From Mycolicibacterium chubuense NBB4 (GTDB lineage Bacteria > Actinomycetota > Actinomycetes > Mycobacteriales > Mycobacteriaceae), in assembly GCF_000266905.1 (NCBI RefSeq), contig NC_018027.1:1674001-1738000 (forward strand): 64,000 bases of DNA, in the 5' to 3' direction. Positions 60,171-64,000 of the stretch are shown here, piece by piece; the stretch's first letter is position 1; the number at the start of each line of letters is the position of its first letter. Below the pieces are notes generated by a model. The model worked only from the letters and a program-made list of their open reading frames with translations. It was not told where the DNA came from and searched no databases. The position numbers and the translations under genes are program-made.

Positions 60171-63100
60171 TCATCGGTGCGGCCACCAACTCTTCTCCCG
60201 AAGTAGAGTCGCGATCGCCGGAACGGTGATCGTTCGCACGACGAAGGTGTCCAGCAGGAGCCCGCAGCCGATGACGAACCCCGCCTGGACCATCATGTCG
60301 ACGGATCCGATGATCAGCCCGAACATGCTGGCGGCGAAGATCACACCTGCCGAGGTGATCACCGAACCTGTGCTGGCGACTGTGCGCAGCACGCCGACGC
60401 GCATGTTCTGCATGGATTCCTCGCGCAGTCGCGAAACCAGCAGCATGTTGTAGTCCGCCCCGACGGCGACCAGCAGGATGAACGCCAGAAGCGGTACAGG
60501 CCAGGCGATGTCATGTCCCAGCCCGTACTGGAAGACCAGCACGCCCAAGCCGAGTGCTGCGAAGTAGTTCAGCACAACTGTGCCGAGGAGATAGAGCGGG
60601 GCGACGATGGCGCGCAACAACAGAATCAAGATGACGCCGACGATCAGCAGCGTGGCCGCAGCCAGCCGCTTGAAGTCTGCGGACAGCAGCTGTTGGAGAT
60701 CGGAGTTGACCGCCGGGAATCCGGCGACGGAGATCGACGTATCGGCGAGTGACGTGTTGGGCCTGGCAGCGTTGGCCGTGTCGATGATGCGGCGGTTCAA
60801 AGCCATCGCCTCGGCGGAAAAGGGGTCATAGGACGACGTGATGGCGAATCTGGCGGTGCGTCCGTCGGGCGAGACGAATTGAGCTGCGAGGTCGCTGAAT
60901 TGACGGTTCCCGAAGGCGTCCGGGGGCAGGTAGAAGCCGGATGCAGCGTCGGAGTCCGCTGTGGCGCGGGCCGAGTTCTGCAGCGCAGTGGCGACCTGAC
61001 TCATGCCGCCGAGCAGCTGGATGTTGCTGTCGGCCAGCGTGTGCACACCGGTGGCCAACGCCTGGGCACCGGAGGCGAGACGGCTGACGCCGTCTTGGAG
61101 CCGGTGCACCTTGCCGACGAGGTCGGCGGGCTCGCCGGCGGCGTCAAGGGTCTGCTGCATGGTGGACGCCGCCTTCTCGACGTCGGCGAGCGTGCCTGCC
61201 ACGGTGGCGTTCTGGCGAAACTGGTCGCTGAACGCGGCGACCTGATCGAAGAATCCACCGTTACGGAGGGTGACGAGAACGTGCGTCTCGTCGCGAAGTT
61301 GTGCGCACTGTGGGGTGGCGGCGCACCACGGAGAAGCATCGAGGCTGTCGACCAACGGCTCGATGACCCCGACGGCACCGGCGGCCTGGTGGGCGAGTGG
61401 TCGAAGGCCGGCGCCACTGCGGACGGCTTGATCGACCGTGGGCGCTGCCGCGCCGAGTTGCCGCAGCAGCGGTTGAGTGCTCTGCAGCGTCTGGGCTGAG
61501 GTCTGCGCCCGGCTGAGGAGGCCGGTCAGGGGAGTCAGCGCGCGCCGCAAAGTGGTGTCAAGTTGGCCCAAACCGGCCGCGAGTTGGTCGGCGCCGTCGG
61601 TGAGCTTGGCGAGATCGTCCCTGTGGGCTTGTCCGTCGGCGACAGCGCCGGCCATCTTGTCGCCGATCCGGCCGTTCTGCCAAGACAGTTGCGCCTGATC
61701 GAGGCGCTTCCCGGTGGGGCGGGTGACACCGGAGACACGGGTGACTCCCGGCAGTTGGGTGATGCGCGAAGCCAGTTCGTCGAGATCGGCGAGCCCCTTC
61801 GCGGTGCGCATGTCGGTGTCGGATCGCAGGAGCAGGAATTGGCTGATGACTGCGTCTTTGGGGAAATGCCGGTCCAACAGCTGGTAGCCCTGATTGCTGT
61901 CGGTGTCGGCCGGCTGCCCGGCGCGGTCGTCGTAGCTGATCTTCATCGTCGCGGCGATGCCGGACAAGGCGAGCAGCACCACCACACTCGCGGTCAGTAG
62001 CGGCCACGGTCGCCGAACCACGGCGACGGCCACCCGGTTCCAGTGGCGGCGGGACAGATCGGCGCGGGGTTCTCCGATGCCGTGTCTGGCGGCCAGCGCC
62101 AAGACCGGCGGGAGCAGTGTCACTGTGGCCAGGAACCCGATCAGCACTGCGACCGCGCACGCGGGGCCCAGGCCCTGGAAGACACTGAGTCGGGCGAAGA
62201 CCATGGCGGCGAAGGCCAGCGCGACGGTGGCCGCCGAGGCCATGATGACGCGTCCGATGCTGCCGGTCGCCGCCACGATGGCTTCTTCTGCGTGGATGCC
62301 CTGCCGTCGTTGCTCGTGGTAGCGACTGATCAAGAACACGCTGTAGTCGGTGCCCGCACCCAACAGGATGGCCACCAAGAACGTGATGGTGAACTGTGAG
62401 ACCGGCACGCCCGCTTCGCCCAGGCCCGAGAGGATTCCGCGCGCGACGACCAGGCTGACGCCGATGACGAGCAGCGGTAGGAGCGCGGTGAACACAGAGC
62501 GATAGACCAGGAGAAGTATCAGAGCGATGATCGCCGCAGTGGCGATCGAAACGATGTGCGCATCGCGTTCGCCGGTGGCGATCTGATCGTGGAATGTCGT
62601 GGGGGGACCCGTGACGTGGGCCGTGGTCGGAGTGCCGGCGAAGGCCGAGGCCACGCCGGCCCGCACGGCATCGACCGCCTCGGTGGCCTTGGGGTCGCCG
62701 AGCGTGCCGGCGATGCCGACCGGGAGGAACCAGGCCTTCCCGTCCGCGCTGATCGCGTGTCCCTTGGTCGTGGGGTCGGCGAGAAGATCCTGCACCATCA
62801 GGACGTGCGTGGTGTCGGCACGCAGTGCGGCCACGAGTTCGTCGTAGCGGTGCCGCACCGAGGAGGTCAGTCCCTGCGGGTCCTCCATCGCGACGATGAT
62901 CGAGGTTTTCGCGCCTCGCTCGTCAAAGGCGGTGGCCATGTCGTCGAAAGCTCGAAATGAGGCCACGTCGTTGGGCAGCAGTTGCACAGACTGCTGGCGG
63001 ACGACGCTTTCGAGCTGGGGGAACACGACCGCCAGTAGCACGGCCGCGCCGATCCACGCCGCTATCACCAGCCCCTTGTGCCGGATGGTGAATCGGCCGA

Positions 63101-63239
63101 GCGCTGCCAGCCGGGGGCTGTATTCACCCGTGCGCCCGCGAGGCCCCTGTGGCCGCTTGGTCGTTACCGTCGTCAACGGGACCACCGGCACGAGAGGCCA
63201 GCTTCGAGAACATGTTTCGGCGGTGCCGCGTCGATACAT
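60171..63239 (-). CDS. MmpL-family RND transporter
   Basis: A 1022-residue RND transporter. The first long external domain ends in a five-helix bundle with GAGTDYSVFLISRYHEQ, and the second bundle has VGADYNMLLVSRLREES. Both Asp-Tyr pairs needed for proton transfer are present. The second external region (about 550-780) is rich in coiled-coil-like helix with two cysteines (WCAATPQCAQLR). The start is uncertain. ATG 63239 gives a leader of about 35 residues that looks atypical, and GTG/TTG codons near 63175-63195 are alternatives. It is divergent from a TetR gene with palindromic sites between. Typical cargo are lipids or drugs; no mmpS is adjacent. Confidence 0.9.
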   Translation of the reverse strand: MYRRGTAETCSRSWPLVPVVPLTTVTTKRPQGPRGRTGEYSPRLAALGRFTIRHKGLVIAAWIGAAVLLAVVFPQLESVVRQQSVQLLPNDVASFRAFDDMATAFDERGAKTSIIVAMEDPQGLTSSVRHRYDELVAALRADTTHVLMVQDLLADPTTKGHAISADGKAWFLPVGIAGTLGDPKATEAVDAVRAGVASAFAGTPTTAHVTGPPTTFHDQIATGERDAHIVSIATAAIIALILLLVYRSVFTALLPLLVIGVSLVVARGILSGLGEAGVPVSQFTITFLVAILLGAGTDYSVFLISRYHEQRRQGIHAEEAIVAATGSIGRVIMASAATVALAFAAMVFARLSVFQGLGPACAVAVLIGFLATVTLLPPVLALAARHGIGEPRADLSRRHWNRVAVAVVRRPWPLLTASVVVLLALSGIAATMKISYDDRAGQPADTDSNQGYQLLDRHFPKDAVISQFLLLRSDTDMRTAKGLADLDELASRITQLPGVTRVSGVTRPTGKRLDQAQLSWQNGRIGDKMAGAVADGQAHRDDLAKLTDGADQLAAGLGQLDTTLRRALTPLTGLLSRAQTSAQTLQSTQPLLRQLGAAAPTVDQAVRSGAGLRPLAHQAAGAVGVIEPLVDSLDASPWCAATPQCAQLRDETHVLVTLRNGGFFDQVAAFSDQFRQNATVAGTLADVEKAASTMQQTLDAAGEPADLVGKVHRLQDGVSRLASGAQALATGVHTLADSNIQLLGGMSQVATALQNSARATADSDAASGFYLPPDAFGNRQFSDLAAQFVSPDGRTARFAITSSYDPFSAEAMALNRRIIDTANAARPNTSLADTSISVAGFPAVNSDLQQLLSADFKRLAAATLLIVGVILILLLRAIVAPLYLLGTVVLNYFAALGLGVLVFQYGLGHDIAWPVPLLAFILLVAVGADYNMLLVSRLREESMQNMRVGVLRTVASTGSVITSAGVIFAASMFGLIIGSVDMMVQAGFVIGCGLLLDTFVVRTITVPAIATLLREKSWWPHR

Positions 63240-63323
63240 GCCATGCCCCGGGCGGCTCGGCGAGGCCGCAAGGGAGCTTCGAGCGATTGACGGTCCGAAA
63301 CCACCGGCGGCCCCTTATCATCA

Positions 63324-63365
63324 TGGTGAAGAGCTTCACCAACCAATTGGGTGACACTCTTCACC
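63324..63365. promoter_or_regulatory. Repeated operator between MmpL and TetR genes
   Basis: TGGTGAAG-AG-CTTCACCA (63324-63341) is an inverted repeat with a 2-base centre. The half site recurs as CTCTTCACC at 63357-63365, so GGTGAAGAG and CTCTTCACC also form a 9-bp perfect inverted repeat 23 bases apart. Two TetR-dimer sites could overlap here. They lie between the divergent start regions. Confidence 0.6.
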
Positions 63366-63421
63366 AAACTTGGGCGGCGGCGCAACCCCCGCCGGCGAAC
63401 CGGGAGGTGCTGCACGCTTCG

Positions 63422-64000
63422 ATGGCCATGCATCGCGGAATGACCGCGGATCAACGACGGGAGCAGCGGCGCGGGCAACTGATGGAGGCGGCTCTCGACG
63501 CCGTCGCAGAACGCGGCGTGAGCGATCTACGCGTGCGCGCCGTCAGTGCGCGGGCGCGGCTCAACGACCGGTACTTCTACGAGAGCTTCCGTGATTGCCA
63601 AGAGCTCCTCCTGGCGACCTTCGATGACCAGTTCACCCGTGCCCTGACAGGGATCATGGCGACGCTGACGGAGTCGCCGCCCGACCTCAGGCCTCGGGTC
63701 AGGGATATCCTCGAGTTCGCCTTCGCCTTCATCGACGACGACCCTCGGCGTGCGCGGCTGCTCACCGAGCTCCAGACGGCCGAAGCTCTCGCTTCGCGTC
63801 GTCACGAGGTGATCGACACCCTCACTGAGATCATGGTGGGGCAGGTGCGACACCTGCTCGGAGTGAACGCGGGAACTGACGACACGATCAGGTTGACGGC
63901 GTTGACCGTCATCAGCGGCCTTCTCGAGTTGGTCGCACAGTGGTACCGAAGCGAGGTGAGTGTCAGCAGAGCTCAGCTGATCGAGTTCGCCACCGCACTC
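63422..64000 (+). CDS. TetR/AcrR-family regulator, 3' end outside window
   Basis: A frame of 193 codons is open to the right edge. I start at ATG 63422 (GGGAGG lies about 12 bases upstream), and ATG 63440 is an alternative that places the HTH closer to the N-terminus. The HTH (QLMEAALDAVAERGVSDLRV, then AVSARARLNDRYFYESFRDC) is clear, and the C-terminal domain begins with RVRDILEFAFAFIDDDPRRA. An in-frame ATG at 63323 lies inside the operator and is unlikely. It probably represses the divergent MmpL gene. Confidence 0.85.
   Translation, partial: MAMHRGMTADQRREQRRGQLMEAALDAVAERGVSDLRVRAVSARARLNDRYFYESFRDCQELLLATFDDQFTRALTGIMATLTESPPDLRPRVRDILEFAFAFIDDDPRRARLLTELQTAEALASRRHEVIDTLTEIMVGQVRHLLGVNAGTDDTIRLTALTVISGLLELVAQWYRSEVSVSRAQLIEFATAL

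Noticed and set aside
1..64000. CRISPR arrays, rRNA genes or replication origins
   Set aside because: Reading through the window I found no regularly spaced repeats, no rRNA-like sequence and no DnaA-box cluster.

Overview
The window looks like chromosome from a fast-growing, environmental mycobacterium (Mycolicibacterium-like). The sequence is GC-rich throughout. It carries two MmpL transporters, two tandem LpqH-type lipoproteins, two Ag85-like membrane esterases, an MHB/hemophore-type secreted protein, several LLM-class flavin oxidoreductases, a stand-alone LigD-polymerase homologue and a 13E12 (DUF222/HNH) repeat gene. The block pgm / crcB / crcB / DUF190 has the gene order I recall around pgmA in Mycobacterium tuberculosis.

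Layout. 0-10 kb: transport and lipid or sugar metabolism (FNT channel plus membrane esterase, streptomycin-kinase-like protein plus flavin monooxygenase, APC permease, HSL-type lipase, trehalose-synthase-like GH13). 10-16 kb: a tightly coupled signalling operon of PAS-ANTAR, STAS, a 1394-residue kinase/receiver/SpoIIE/RsbW-type fusion, and STAS. This is an apparent one-polypeptide partner-switching module. 16-22 kb: LigD polymerase, an orphan MmpL4/5-type transporter, HAD phosphatase, a Gly-rich lipoprotein and a DUF808 membrane protein. 22.3-23.8 kb: an IS110-family element with an in-frame stop in its transposase and a candidate bridge-RNA leader. 24-31 kb: a secreted protein, a GT39 glycosyltransferase translationally coupled to an esterase, and a fluoride-channel pair with a DUF190 protein. 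31-35 kb: pgm, an MFS transporter, tRNA-Ala and DUF3297.

35-42 kb is an accessory-looking stretch: a frameshifted 13E12 gene, an IS481-type transposase relic, a proton-type P-ATPase, two LpqH-family lipoproteins, and a Na+/H+ antiporter behind a 42-codon membrane microprotein and a SigF-like promoter. 43-46 kb: a TetR gene and a perfect 18-bp operator facing an operon of a ferritin-like 'metal-dependent hydrolase', a ferredoxin and a ferredoxin reductase, which reads as a complete electron-transfer and oxidation unit. 46-52 kb: a fatty-acyl-CoA synthetase and a run of small secreted proteins. 52-58 kb: a LuxR-type regulator divergent from three secreted proteins that share two cysteine-bearing domains in mosaic fashion (B+SH3-like, A+B, A), followed by a FUSC membrane protein. 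58-64 kb: an EamA exporter, an SbtA-type bicarbonate transporter, a second MmpL, and a divergent TetR gene cut by the window edge.

The best candidates for an undescribed system are the mosaic secreted trio (53.6-55.8 kb), the redox operon under the palindromic operator (43.0-46.2 kb), and the microprotein-antiporter unit under a SigF-like promoter (41.5-42.9 kb). All functional statements are read from sequence and remembered family features; no database search was run.
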